Shown: in pieces, positions 37,582 through 49,877 of the stretch
How the letters are laid out: every line of letters begins with the position of its first letter
How positions within the stretch are numbered: position 1 is the stretch's first letter
From: Dimorphilus gyrociliatus
Taxonomy: Eukaryota > Annelida > Polychaeta > Dinophilidae
DNA: 64,000 bases
Assembly: GCA_904063045.1 (NCBI GenBank)
Contig: CAJFCJ010000005.1
Location: forward strand, 3,684,504-3,748,503
Direction: 5' to 3'
Made by a program: the position numbers and the translations under genes
The notes under the pieces: model-generated
Told to the model about the DNA's origin: nothing
Database searches by the model: none
Seen by the model: the letters and a program-made list of their open reading frames with translations, nothing else

Positions 37582-38002
37582 ATAGACCGTTTAAACAATC
37601 ACCCTGTCCTCTTTGACCATTTTCAAGGTGAAAGTATTTGCTCTCCTTCTCTCTTAAATACAGTGTACCATACCACTATACTGTTGCTTTTTTTTTATCT
37701 CTGTAAAAGTTTACCATGTGTTTACTCTCATCATAACCTTCTAAATATAGGCCAGCGGCTATAATTATTTTATGAAGCGCTGCTGAATTTGTAAACCCGT
37801 GAAAACATGTCGTTTTTTTTCTTAGAGATCTGAACCCAATATCATACAGTGCCTTAGCTCCAATGACAACCGCGTTGTCAAGGTAGCAAGAACTTAATCT
37901 TCTAAAATCTAGGCTTTTTGTATTACAATACTTATTATGCACTGTATTGATAAAATCTTCATAAAAGCAAGTCTGTTCTACGTACACAAAATACATATAC
38001 AC

Positions 38003-38045
<43 letters not shown>

Positions 38046-40135
38046 CACATATCTTCATACGTATAGACATATTTGTTGCTTCAGACAAATTCCACATTGA
38101 TTACCAGGGTGAAAATTCATTGCGTGTTAAATATCACAGAAAGCACGAACAGTTTACCATTAATTGTATAATTATATAAAATTTGACTCATATAATACTA
38201 CTATAGTGTTAAAGCAAAAAGTCGGATCCTGTGAACAGTAGGAATTCGCGCAGTTCAGCACCCTTTTTTTTTTAAAAATTATTAAAATCATTTAGTAAAT
38301 TGCAGATCCGTCTTTTTCACTTTTGATAAAAACGAAGAGTTCGGAGAGATCATAGTCGAAAAAAGCACACACGAGAAAAACAAAATTTCCAAACTCTTCT
38401 TAATTCTTTTTCATTACAATACGAAAATTCAACCCTGAAATTGTCCTAGGCAGCATAAACCAATTTCTATTGCATCAAGGTGGGAAACAAATCACATTGT
38501 TACTTAAGTATATAACCAACGGCATTCTCTTAGGTCAAAGTCGAAAGTTATTACCTTAGCGAAATAGTAAAATGCTGTTGATTTTTAAAAAAGCATTTGG
38601 AATTGTACGGAATTAATCAGTGAGCACGGCTCATGAGCACCATGTGGACGTCGAACAAGAGCACGAATCGCGTTATATAACTATAGACAGACCAGAGATG
38701 GTTCTGAAGAAGGCGAAAAATGTTCGTGGTGGTTGGAGAACTGCAGTACATATAGCACACACATAAAACATCTACAATTTTTTAAAAAGACAATCACTAA
38801 CACAGCACTGTTTTGCTTTATAGCCAGACTAGATAAAATATGCATTAGGTGTGAAATATTATTACAGTATACATATATAAATAAATATATGTATATTAAA
38901 TCGGATAAACATTAACACATAGATCTATAAGTATATAAAAATACATATATATATATATATATATATATGGGTAGGAACATAACGTTATGTATATGTACGT
39001 AAAAAAAGAGTACGTACGATATACATAAATATATATTTATAGATCTATGTATACGGTAAGTATTTAGTAGGTAAGTGTCGTGTGCAGTATTTTTGCACCA
39101 ACTTTCATCACAACATCAAACCACAAACGTGTATCCGTATCACAAGATCGACAAGATTTGAGATTTCTACATTGCAGCAGCTCTAAAATTTACGCTAATC
39201 AAATATGTCATAATACGATCGATGCATATGTAATACGAACGGACAAAGGCAACTACAGCATATCTCAGTAAAATAATGCATACGGATTCTCGCGCACGCT
39301 GCTAATACATCTTCTACAAGTATGACACGCAACAAAAAAATCATACAATCTTCATAAATGGCAAAAATAAACAAAAAAATGCACACCAAATAGCGACATT
39401 CATTCTTACTAATACAGGAAATTTTACTAGAGAGTAAAACACTGTCCGCTACTTTGAAATGCATAGAAACAAGGATGCGATCAGCGTATTAAAATTTTGA
39501 ATGAGCAAATAGATAGTCGAATACTATATGTCAGAGCGGGAATCGCACAGTTTATAGTATGCACGATCTCGTATTTTTTTTACAACTTAGTTATACAGAC
39601 TAGACATGAGATGTTGCCGAGTTGATATGAACACTAAAAAGTAAGGTAGCACTAAAGAAGTATTTTGATCATACTGTGACCGAGAACATCTTACGGACTA
39701 GAAACAGTTACGCCTTAACCCTATAAACCCAATTACACTTGCATTCTGTTAGGCAAATATAGTGAACACTGAATGAGCCTATTAGAATCTCATGAAAAAT
39801 ATAACGTAAGCACCGCTACTATAACACACATTCGCACAATTTTTAGCACTACGGTGAGAAATTTTGCAGGAAGCAATCACGCAAGTCTTTAACATTGGCA
39901 CAATTTAAACGACACAAATCAGCAGAACGCTAATATTCCTGACACACTATTATACTCTGTAAAATATCTACTACATATCGAGGAATGTTGATTCAGGTGT
40001 GAATACTGACATTATTACTAGCAACACTTTCATTCTTGTCCACATACATGCAGAGACAGCGAAAAAAGGAGAAAAATAGTGCAGTCTATCACAAACTTAT
40101 CACAATGAACGAAACCTGTTTAATCGAAGCGCAAA
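37582..40135. other. Long non-coding stretch, probably cyclin G 3' UTR and spacer
   Basis: About 2.5 kb with no supported exon. TA runs lie near 38012-38042 and 38946-38970. From about 38200 to 40135 the base composition is more even than in the surrounding AT-rich spacers and has few simple repeats, which would fit a long 3' UTR of the minus-strand cyclin G gene. Open frames here lack similarity. Confidence 0.45.
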
Positions 40136-41310
40136 TTAATCGTGTTCGGGTTCTGGCGTACGAGGTTCGCTTTCGCCCTCAGAATTGAGCGGTGTGCGGA
40201 ACATAACATCCTGGGGAATCGAGTCATCTTCAGCAATAGTTTCCAGATCATGCATTAACCTCGCACTTGGTCTTAATTTTGACAGAGTACGCTTTGAAAC
40301 AGCCCAATTCAAGTTGTTCTTAGGTCGCTTGATCCTACTGGTTTTATAATTTTCCAGTACTTGTTTTGCTGCGCTTTCACATTGTTCAAGACTTTCCGCG
40401 TCCGTCTAAATAATTGGAATTTGTCAGTATAAGAAATGCAATCAATCGATTTTCCTGTATTATGTTGCATACCTGAAAGAACTGGTACAAATCGGATATA
40501 ATACCGTCAAATAGTAGCAGCAGATCACGTTCTCTCAGTTCTATTTCTAGTAAAGTCAGGGCAACGCGATAAGGCTGTATTGAAGGCACCTAACTTAATA
40601 ACAATAGAACAATGGAGATAGTAGAATCAACTTACGTGAAAAGAGTTGAATTTCGCATTGCACATAAGCACCTCTACTTTGGCACAAAGACAAGGGTATA
40701 AATCCTCAGGCAATAAATGAGCATTGGTCGAAGAAACGAGGATTTCATTGAAATAGAACAAGAAGAGATACGGCGTGGGAGCAACGAAGAAAGGACCTCT
40801 TAAGCAATAAATAATATTTCTCTCCATTGCAAGAATATCGTTGGGTGTTGCGGAACACTGAGATATGCGAATTAGGTGCGATAAGTTTGGTACGGCTTGT
40901 TCCTCTTCCGTTACTTTTGCTGCCATGTAAAAACAAGTAGTTGCCAATGCCGACAAATGTCGGCTTTCAATATCTTGCATAGTAGCGAGTAGCCTGTCGA
41001 GTATATGAAGGGCGAGGGCGAAGGTAGAGGACGTGTAACCGTAGAAAATATTGAGCAATCGTATATTCGAAGCTGCGTTGTCACGTTCCATTTGACTAAC
41101 CCTTTTATCACAACTAGAATGATCACTTTTCAGAGGTAAATGTTCAAGTATAGGATAGCTGGGAGAGACTTGCAGTAATGCTTTGTTCAATCTCGACATC
41201 ATACATTCTCGAAACCTGATTGTTTGATCACTGAGTGTTGGACTTGCAGCTAATGACGTCCTATTCATTTTGCCGTTCGATGTCTGTGACCTCTTAGCGC
41301 CTCTGAACAA
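40136..41310 (-). CDS. CCNG: Cyclin G (CCNG1/CCNG2-type)
   Basis: Exons 41310-40636 (ATG at 41268), 40589-40473 and 40405-40136 join in phase 0 to give about 339 aa; human cyclin G2 is 344. The cyclin box includes LLNIFYGYTSSTFALALHIL, LDRLLA and CFYMAAKVTEEE, followed by IRISQCSATPNDILAMER, very close to the G2 block IRISQCKCTASDIKRME. The C-terminal NWAVSKRTLSKL also matches cyclin G2 (VWIVSRRTAQNL), and an acidic tail ends EPEHD. Role: atypical cyclins tied to PP2A, p53 signalling and growth arrest. The exon is open up to an acceptor at 41311, so a 5' non-coding exon lies upstream. A second cyclin gene lies head to head. Confidence 0.9.
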
Positions 41311-42819
41311 CTAAAACATCCCACTGAAAATATAAATAAAAAAATATTAAATTAGGCCTTTACAATGTTGCAATAGCTCAAGAATTAAATGTTATGAACA
41401 AGTTAATCAGAGATTGCAGTTCAACCCATCATATCTCGAACTTTATTAATACCTATTTTAAAAAATTTTAGCCTTCGAGTCCTGTAAAAATGTCAGTTGA
41501 TTTGCCATGGAACGGAAAGCAGGTCGATCAACTTGTAAATGACCGTTAACGGTTCAGTTTATTTTCGATTTTCGTATTAATTTAAGTCAGAATTTGGTAA
41601 AACCATCGACGAATATTTCACGAGATTAGTAATTAGTAAAATTAACCGTACCGAATATCTGCTGCAACACGTCGAGAGGAAAATCGTAGAGAAGAACATG
41701 CACAATCTTCCTTCGCGACCGCTGCACTACATTCGTCTACGCTCGCCAACATACGGGTAACTCGGTAATAAATTAGTCCCGAGATTGTACACAAAACTAT
41801 GCAAAATACGAAAATTTAGAATAAACTTTAATAAAAGCATATTTTTTTTTTAGTTATCAAAATTATTTTAAATGCTTTCTTTTAGTAAAATATGTATTAA
41901 TATTGGAGATAGAGCCCTGGTAATAGAATAAAAGTAGTCCCAGTCGCGTCGCATAAGGCGAGGGCGGAGTAGTCGATAAAAACACAGCCATATTCAATCA
42001 GCTGCTCCTATTTCGATTTTTCTTCGAAAATTATAGAGAAAAGACTGATATTTTCTAGTCAAAATCTCTTTCAATATATGAAGATGTTACGAATGTAAAT
42101 ACGAATCGAAAAACGCTCTCGTTGGGGGAGTTTTCCTTCTCAAATTCGTCATTTTTCGCATTGTAACTAAAGGTAAGAAAAATCAAATTCTTTGTTTATT
42201 GTATATCTCTTTGTAACCGTCACGCGTGTTGTTTATGGGTTACACTAAGGACATAAGGGTTATTTGGCGCAATATTCCTAACAATTCTCTTTAGAAATTA
42301 GCCATTATTGATTTTTACGATGGGGGAGCGCCAACAAAAATCAATTAGAAAAACAAATAGGCCGTAAGCCATGAGCATTTCATCACTTATGATAGAGAAT
42401 TTATTTATTACGAGAACTTCAAACAACCCTTCACTTATGTTATACCTATTCAAATTTTAACCATGAAACGGCCTAACTCGGTACGTTATTCAGTCTTTAA
42501 ATTTTTGAATAAACAACCAACAACGCCCTCAAAAACATATAGAATAAGAAAACTCGGCCGTTAAAATCAGATTTCCTAAGAAAAGTGGTTTTTTACGAAA
42601 TATTTAATCTTATCGAAGATAAACCAAATTTTTACCAACAATCGATGACTATTCTGACGTCAGAATTTTCAGTATTACAAAAACAGATTACACTTAGTTG
42701 TACGGTAGGCCTTAACAACAGCTGACGTAAATCGTTAAATATCGTTTCGGCCTTCTAGAGCTAGAATGTGTGTTTGAAAATGTGTGAATAAGCTAAGGAT
42801 TTTGTTTTCTAGAAGAGAG
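41311..42819. promoter_or_regulatory. Shared upstream region of two divergent cyclin genes
   Basis: The 1.5 kb between the divergent cyclin starts. A plausible 5' non-coding exon of the + strand gene ends at 42171 before a good donor (aag|gtaaga), with the matching acceptor at 42811-42812 just before the ATG at 42820. A GC-richer patch near 41690-41970 (gcgacc, cgtcgc, gcgagggcgg) stands out and may hold the promoters. No element is proven. Confidence 0.5.
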
Positions 42820-43732
42820 ATGGAGCGCCAGCAGCGCAGGGACAATCACATTATGGAAAAACTCATTCCATTACTTCATTCCCTAGCTGAAAAAGAAGAA
42901 CGTGTTTGGCAGCCTGTATTCTATCCGACAATGGATGTAAGCACGATACTATTTTGGAATCTTCTAGAATTTCTGATTTTTTTTTTTTATTTAGAATAAA
43001 GGCTATGTGACTGGTATTAAGAGAGATGAGGGTGTACAACTTATGATCTGCATGAACCAAGCGTTCAATTTATTGCCAGAATCGCTTTCATTGGGAATTT
43101 CTCTGCTCGATAAATTCTTATCTGCTTGCAAGGTAAACTATAGTAAATTAATGATTGAATATTTTATAAACAAATTTTTTTAACAGGTACAGGAAAAGTA
43201 CATAAATGTGGTATCGATAAGTTGTTGGTTCGTCGCAGTCAAAGCTGTTGAGGAATCACACCCTACTGCCTACGAAGTAGTCCAGCAGGCTCGCGGAATC
43301 ATCACTAAAGCCGAACTATTACGAATGGAGCGCATTGTCTTGCGTAAACTCGACTATGACACTCGTTCTGTTTGTAGCGTTGAAGTGCTGCATGTGTTAC
43401 ACTCTCTTCTTCGTACCGCACCCTCATCAGAAACTTGCCATTCTAATAATTTGAAGGCGATGACCGTGCAGCTCCTGAAGTGCCTTTCTTGGCATGCTTT
43501 GGGGGCCACCGTTAAACCTTCTCTTCTGGCTTTATCTGTTATCACCGTTCATTTGGAAATGGTATCCAGTTATTGGGAAAGCATGGCTAAACGCTTTTGT
43601 TTAATTTTAAACGCCGATATGGAATATTTAATTGGTCTCAATGAGCAAGTTGGCCAATTTATAGCTTCCTGCTACGAACAAATCAAACCTGAAAGGGGTC
43701 CAACTCCAATGGATCATTATGCTATTGAATAA
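42820..43732 (+). CDS. CCNI-like: Cyclin I/G-like atypical cyclin
   Basis: Exons 42820-42936, 42995-43132 and 43187-43732 join in phase 0; about 265 aa. The cyclin box reads LMICMNQAFNLLPESLSLGISLLDKFLSA, then SISCWFVAVKAVEE, then ITKAELLRMERIVLRKLDYD. This layout matches cyclin I (YPETFALASSLLDRFLATVK, SEILRMERIILDKLNWD) and, more weakly, cyclin G. The second cyclin fold follows (KPSLLALSVITVHLEM). The start at 42820 lies seven bases after an acceptor, so a non-coding first exon is expected. Role: atypical cyclin with CDK5-related or stress functions in vertebrates; not known here. The divergent neighbour is cyclin G, so the two may be old tandem relatives. Confidence 0.85.
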
Positions 43733-44415
43733 AAAGGTTTCTCCACACTGGTATACCGTTATTTTATCGCATAGCTCTGACTGTTGATTTTCAAAAAAAA
43801 ATTCTTTTATCATTTTTGTTCTGAGTATCAGCCGTATTTAGTTATTCGTGCACATATTATATACTCTGTGATCGGTACCCGTCTTGCGTATGACTGAAAC
43901 GCTAAGGATATCCTCAAGTATTCTCTGAGATTTCTCTGGTGAAAAAAAAAACTGTTACGTTTATACTGGTCATATATCTGCACATTCATTTTCTCTACTA
44001 TTAAAGAAGTGAAAGCGGATTGTTCGCGGACAAAATTTCAATGGGTGCTTACAAAAACAAAAAAAAAAACTGTATCTGTGTTTTTCAGTTAATGACGAAG
44101 TAGTTACTGCAAAGACTAACCCACCAGTGTTAACGTCTATTTTATTCAACATGTATTAAAAGCTGTGTTCAATGTAATAGAAATAAATAGTTTAAGTATC
44201 ATTTAACAGTTTTAAGATGCGGTGTTAAAAAAAAGTGAATTATTTATTGTATTATTTTATTGAAATAAAACTTTATGAAATCGAAAAAACAAAGAAATTT
44301 AATAAAACGTATTAATTCATAATTACAATTAAATGTATATATATATATATATAAACTATATATAACTCTCTATGTTTGTAAACGTCTATATATTGTATGT
44401 ATATACAAAAGTGCA
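43733..44415. other. Convergent 3' spacer
   Basis: Lies between the converging cyclin I-like (+) and NOMO (-) genes. It holds AT-rich 3' UTR sequence and a TA run near 44335-44352, with an AATAAA hexamer on each strand in the area. No gene. Confidence 0.5.
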
Positions 44416-47400
44416 TTAATTGATTCCTGCAGCTCGATTACGACGGCGAACCGAACCAGTAACATTCTCTTGACTAACTTCCTTTGAGGACAACCTATTT
44501 AAAACACCTTGTAAGCTTTTCTTCATTTCAGCCGGTTGCATCAACTGTATTGAACATTTTAATAAAAGAGAATTATTATTATCAGAATGATTCATTTTGC
44601 GACTATTACTAACCTGAGGATAGAAATAGAAAAGTACTCCTATTATCAGTATAGCTAAAGGAAGTAGGGAAGTTGATGTTAGCTCGTGATCTCCTCCTCT
44701 CTTCATTTCAGAATGGAATGCGAGAACAAAGTGCTTGTAGGATGAATTTGCGATAAATGACAATTGCTGGGGATTAGAGTTATATTGAGATTTGGGTAGA
44801 GATGAAACGACCTTCAGAACATATTCTGTAGAATCGTCTCTTGGCACGGATGTATAAAAGAATGGCGTTATAGGAGTAATTGAAGTAATTAGTTCCCCAT
44901 CACGTAATAAGTGAACGCTTAATGTTGACCAATACTTTTGTTTGGCATCAACTCTTCCGGAAATATCCATTTGATTTAGTCTTCTAAATGCAATCAGATC
45001 AATTGAATATAGATCAGCGTCTTTCACTTGGACAGGTAAAGATGTAGGAGATGTACGTTCAATGTGATGATTAGACGACTTCTTGATTTGAATACTATAA
45101 AGACAATTAGGATGGAGACCTCTAATTCGATATTTTCCTTCTTCATCAGTTTGAGCTTCTTCCTGTGTACATATTTCAGTAGTAGGTACAGCTTCAATTG
45201 TTACTCTTGGTTCGGGTGTCAAATTTAATGAGGTGATTTTTCCAAATACACTAAAAGCAACTCGGTTTCCCTTAATATCTGCATTTACGCTCTCTCCTTC
45301 CTTGACTTGGATCATTCTAGAGGCGGGATCAAATTCATATTCTTTCTTCATTGTTCTGAGATAGTATTGGCCTGGTCCAAGTCCAACAAAGTTCATTACG
45401 CCGTTAGTACCTGTTGCTTTATTGTTTCTATATCCGTTATCGCCACTTAACGAAACCAGAACGCCATCCAAAGGTTCTTGATTTTCTCCTTTAACTGTAA
45501 TAACTACTTCAGCTAACTTGAATGCTTTAAAATTATCTCCATCCTTTGAAAGAACGTAACCCTCTTTTTCCGCAAAAATTTCATACTCCTTTTCTGCTTG
45601 AAGAGGTCCAAAAGAGAAAAATCCTTTAGTATCTGTTACTTGCCAACTTGTAACGGATCCGTCCGTTGATGTTACGGTTATATTGACACCTTCTATGCTT
45701 GGTTTAACGAATCCCTTCTTAAAAACTCCCATTTGTCCATCAAACTTGGTGATTACTCCATAACATTCAGAGTTTCCTTGTACTGTATGTTTAGCTTCTC
45801 TTGGATTGAATAAGAGTGTTGCGGACGATGGTGTTATTGTTAATTCTTCACCTTTTCTAACCCAACTCTCAAACGAATAGATGTATGTTTTAGCTTCTAA
45901 TTTAGGTACAATTGGTCCGATCTTAACTCCCTCCCCACCGCCTTCAATAACAATTTCCATATCAGAAACCTTACTTTGTGAGCGAATTTCTCCTTGGAAG
46001 AGATGAGCTACAGCATTAAAAGCTATGCCATGACCGGAAGAGGTATCCCAACTATACTGGGCTTGTTCAAATTGATGACAACTCTTAGGTCTAAGGACGT
46101 ATTGTCCCTTTTTGGGAACACATTCAAAATTTGAACCTGTTCTTAGTTGTACCTCCTTTACCAAGGCATCGTTTTGAGTAATATGTACTTTAGTGTCATG
46201 CGATGTAGTAATTGTCAATCGATAGCCAGTTTGTTCAAACAGCACATTATCAATGTTCTCATTAATTATTTTTACTTTGACAGAATCCTGCTTCCAACAG
46301 AATTTGTCTTGAACAATCTCAATTTTGTAATCACCGGGTATAACTTCCAAAAGTTCGAAAGAGTTTCCTTTAACTGTCCCCAAACGCCTTTCTTCGCCAA
46401 TCAATACGACTTGAACATTTTCACACTTGTCTAAGCATTTCACATTTCCTTTAACTGTTGCTAAGAACATTGTGAATCTTATATTTGACATTGGCTTGTC
46501 AACAACTTTAATTGGATATTTAGCTGGCGTCAACTGAGGTAAATCTGCTCCCTGTCGAATCTGTATGAAATATTCACCTGGAGCTAATGGTATACAAAAT
46601 GCTCCAGTTACTCTTGCTGAAGTGACAGGTTTATTTCCCTTATCTACAACATAGACTTCACGCTGAGATGAGCTTTCCACATCTCCACAAACATCCAATT
46701 TGGAGGCTACTATCGATGGTAATTCAGGCTTAGTGGGAGATACATTGACTGTGGTTTTGTCAAAATGCATTCCGTTAGCCATAACAGTTATAACGTGGAC
46801 ACCTCGTCTTATTCCATCAATTGAAAAGGTACCGTCATTTCTCGTCAAAGTCTCCTCCTTACCATCTAAAATTACTCTAGCGGCAGCTACACCCTTGTTA
46901 CCAGCAAGTACTTTTCCTTTAATTAGAAAGCCTGCTACCGAAAATGGCGAATCAATTTTAACGGTTTTATGCTTCACTTCAAAAGCGTATTTGGCTGGTT
47001 GAACTTCGTAGGTTGTTAAATCACCTTTATAAAAAGGAACCAAGTTGTATTTCCCACAGGGTAGAGCAGGGAACTTAAAAGAACCATTGGATTCGGATAT
47101 TACATAGCAAATGGGTTTCTTCTCGAATCTTTCTAAATTGGCGTGATCGCAATGCTTTACTAACTTATTACCATCTTCAGAATAAAGTAAAAAAAAAACA
47201 TCTCTAACAGGTTCACCGTCACTTATTACTCTTCCTGTAACATCATATCCATGAACTATTAACTTTTGACCAGCATCACCAGTTTGAGTAGTTACTGTCA
47301 CTTTGGTTTTGGAATTTTCGAAGGTCCATCGATCGTGAACAGCTTCGATATCATAACTCCCAGGAAGAACATTTGCAAAAGTAAATTTCCCATTAACAGC

Positions 47401-47977
47401 TGATTTTGTAGACTGTAAGATTTTATTATCTCTTTTGAGTTGGATTGTTACTCCCTCTGGTCCTTCATTTTGACCTTGACTTATAACTTGTCCAATTACA
47501 CCAAAGCCAACAAAGTTGAAATTAATGTCTTTCTGGATACTACAAGGATCAGACTTACCATCGATATTAAGATCGACAGTGCTTGGTTCTAAAAAACAAA
47601 CAATTTATAAAGGATGACGGTTTAGTGATATACAATGATCAAACCAAAAGTCCATCCGGGAGGGGATTCAACCTTTAGGAGATATTCGCCCTTATCATAA
47701 ACTGGAATTGTATAGTATCCATTTGGGGCTAAATCTGAGGAGTACTTTAAGCCACCGCTTTTTGTGTAAAGCTTCACCTATAGAGAAATTTACTTATTGT
47801 CGCTCAATGACGGCAAGGTATCCCGATAAATGTACTTACATTTATTAAGTTAAATTTTATTTTCACTTCAGATTTTACAAAACCACCGCAACCTAAAATA
47901 TCTTGAGCAAATGTCACGTCTATAGTTTTGACTAGGTAGAAAAGAAGAAAATATATAATTTTTTGCTTGGATATCAT
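44416..47977 (-). CDS. NOMO: NOMO, ER-membrane protein of the multi-pass translocon
   Basis: Exons 47977-47840, 47777-47645, 47588-44614 and 44544-44416, about 1124 aa (human NOMO 1222). The first exon has a signal peptide (ISKQKIIYFLLFYL) and then GCGGFVKS, a family hallmark; PPGWTFEPSTV spans the next splice. The large exon has about a dozen Ig/transthyretin-like beta repeats with recurring G.Y...V.P or L.PG.Y motifs. A C-terminal TM segment (LLPLAILIIGVLFYFY) is followed by a basic cytosolic tail. Role: binds the Sec61/BOS/TMCO1 machinery in the ER for multi-pass membrane-protein insertion. The frame stays open through a likely 69-nt intron (44613-44545), so a simple ORF reading adds 23 residues after YPQ. 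Head to head with RRS1. Confidence 0.92.
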
Positions 47978-48407
47978 GATGCGGATGAAACGATTTTCGA
48001 AAGGACTTTGGACAACCTAAAGTATTTGATTGGAATTTTTTTTCGTTTTGCAAATTTAAAAAGTAGAAGCCGATGTAACACAAAATCAATAGGAACACTT
48101 TTAATAAGCGTGTATTAGTTAACGTTTGGATAAATATTTTTAATATATTGAATTTCTTCACAAAGTTTTCAATCTTTTACAATCTCGATTTTTGAATATT
48201 TTCTCCATTCAAAATTATGTAGGTTAATTAGGAAATATTTATAAATAACATAATAGTGCTCTTTTTACATTTATTTCTATTAAATTAATATAAAGTACAA
48301 TATATTGAATCTTTGTTTTAATTTGGAATTACTTTTAAAACATAGCCGATAATTGGCTGGTACATCAACGGATAGTACACTCTTTTGGAACAGTGTTTAT
48401 CTGAAAC
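47978..48407. promoter_or_regulatory. Bidirectional promoter region, NOMO / RRS1
   Basis: 430 bp between the divergent start codons of NOMO and RRS1. It is AT-rich with no clear TATA box or repeat. Promoters for both genes are inferred from spacing. Confidence 0.55.
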
Positions 48408-49488
48408 ATGGAGTCCGTAAAGAAAATTGCAAAAAAGCAAAATAATCAGTTCAAAACAATAGAAGTAAATAGGGAGATACCGCTCGAAATTGATGAAGGA
48501 AATTTATTAGCTATGGATATTGTTCCTGTGAGTTCTGAGAAGTCAAAGTATGTTGAATAATATAATATCCCATATTATCGTTCGATTGCACGTGTACGTT
48601 AATCTTTCAGATCGACTCTAGAACAAACTTTGATAAAATTATGCAGGGATAATACTCAATTGTTGCTCAATAAAATATGGGAGGTATAAATCATTTGTTA
48701 CGAAATATTTAAATGTTACTTAAAACCTGTTATTTTAATAGTTGCCAATTGAACGAGTAGATTCTTCAGTTGTCGCCAATTTACCAGACGGAAAAACTAT
48801 AATTCCACGTGAAAAGCCCATTCCCAAGCCTAAAGAAGAAACCAAATGGGAGAAGTACGCTAAAATTAAGGGAATTCAAAATCGGAAGAGGTCTCGAATG
48901 GTTTGGGATGAAAAAGCTAAAGATTGGAAACCTAGATGGGGATACAAACGAGCTGACGATGAAAAAGAAGACTGGGTACTAGAAGTGCCAGAAAATGCTG
49001 ATCCAATGGAAGATCAATTTGAAAAACGATCTAAAGCTAAGAAAGAGAGAGTAGCTAAAAATGAATTGCAAAGATTACGAAACTTAGCAAGAGCTACTAA
49101 AGGTAAAATTCCAGGCGTTGGTTTAACGCCTACAGACAAACCAGATAAGGATTATTTATCTAAGGCGTTGACCGTTGCAAAAAAGTCAACAGCGTCCTTG
49201 GGGAAATTTGATAAAAAACTACCAAATGAAAAAGAAGGTCGTAGAACAAAGAGAAAATTTGAATCTAATCTAGAGAATTTGGAATCTGAAAAGAAGAGAG
49301 CATTGGACGTTATATCGAAAATGGGAAAAAATAAACCTATTATGAATACAAATAAAGCTACAAATATAAGTATACGAGACGAGCAATTGGCTAAATCAAC
49401 TGAAAAGAAATCTAAAAAGACTCCAAAAAAGAATAAATCAGCAGATGGAAAAAATAAAAATAAAAAGAAATTTGGCAAAAAAAAATAA
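48408..49488 (+). CDS. RRS1: RRS1, ribosome biogenesis regulatory protein
   Basis: Exons 48408-48547, 48611-48683 and 48742-49488, phase-consistent, give about 319 aa (human 365). Family blocks: EIDEGNLLAMDI, CRDNTQLLLNKIWELP.ERV, IPREKPIPKPK, WEKYAKIKGIQNRKRSRMVW, KDWKPRWGYKRA, NADPMEDQFEKR, KAKKERVAKNELQRLRNLAR and a very Lys-rich C-terminus. Role: with RPF2, brings the 5S RNP (5S rRNA, uL18, uL5) into pre-60S particles in the nucleolus. The tail is shorter than the repeated vertebrate tail. Confidence 0.95.
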
Positions 49489-49877
49489 ACAAACACTAAA
49501 ACAAGTATAAATAACAATAAAATAAGTGCATATATGCAGTATATATATAGATATGTATATATATAGTGTATACAACTATTGTTTATAATTAAGTTTACAG
49601 TTAAATACACCACTTGTTAGTGCCCTAAAAGGATGAAAATTAATTAGTTAATTAATTAATTTCGAATTTAAAATAATCAATAATAACGGTGATATAAAGA
49701 TTGTTTAAAAACACTAAAATAAACATAACAACAAGAAGAATGAAAAAAATAGAAACAAAAAAGGAAAGAAATCGATTTTAAGAAGGAAATAATTAAGGTA
49801 ATCCTTTTCCATACTTTATTTAGGAGATGGACGCTTTCTAATAGAGCTTTTATGGACAGAAAAAGAGGTAATAAAAA
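49489..49877. other. Short spacer between RRS1 and the tetraspanin
   Basis: Contains the RRS1 3' UTR with an AATAAA near 49520, a TA-rich run at about 49540-49570 and the tetraspanin 5' region. No gene. Confidence 0.5.
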
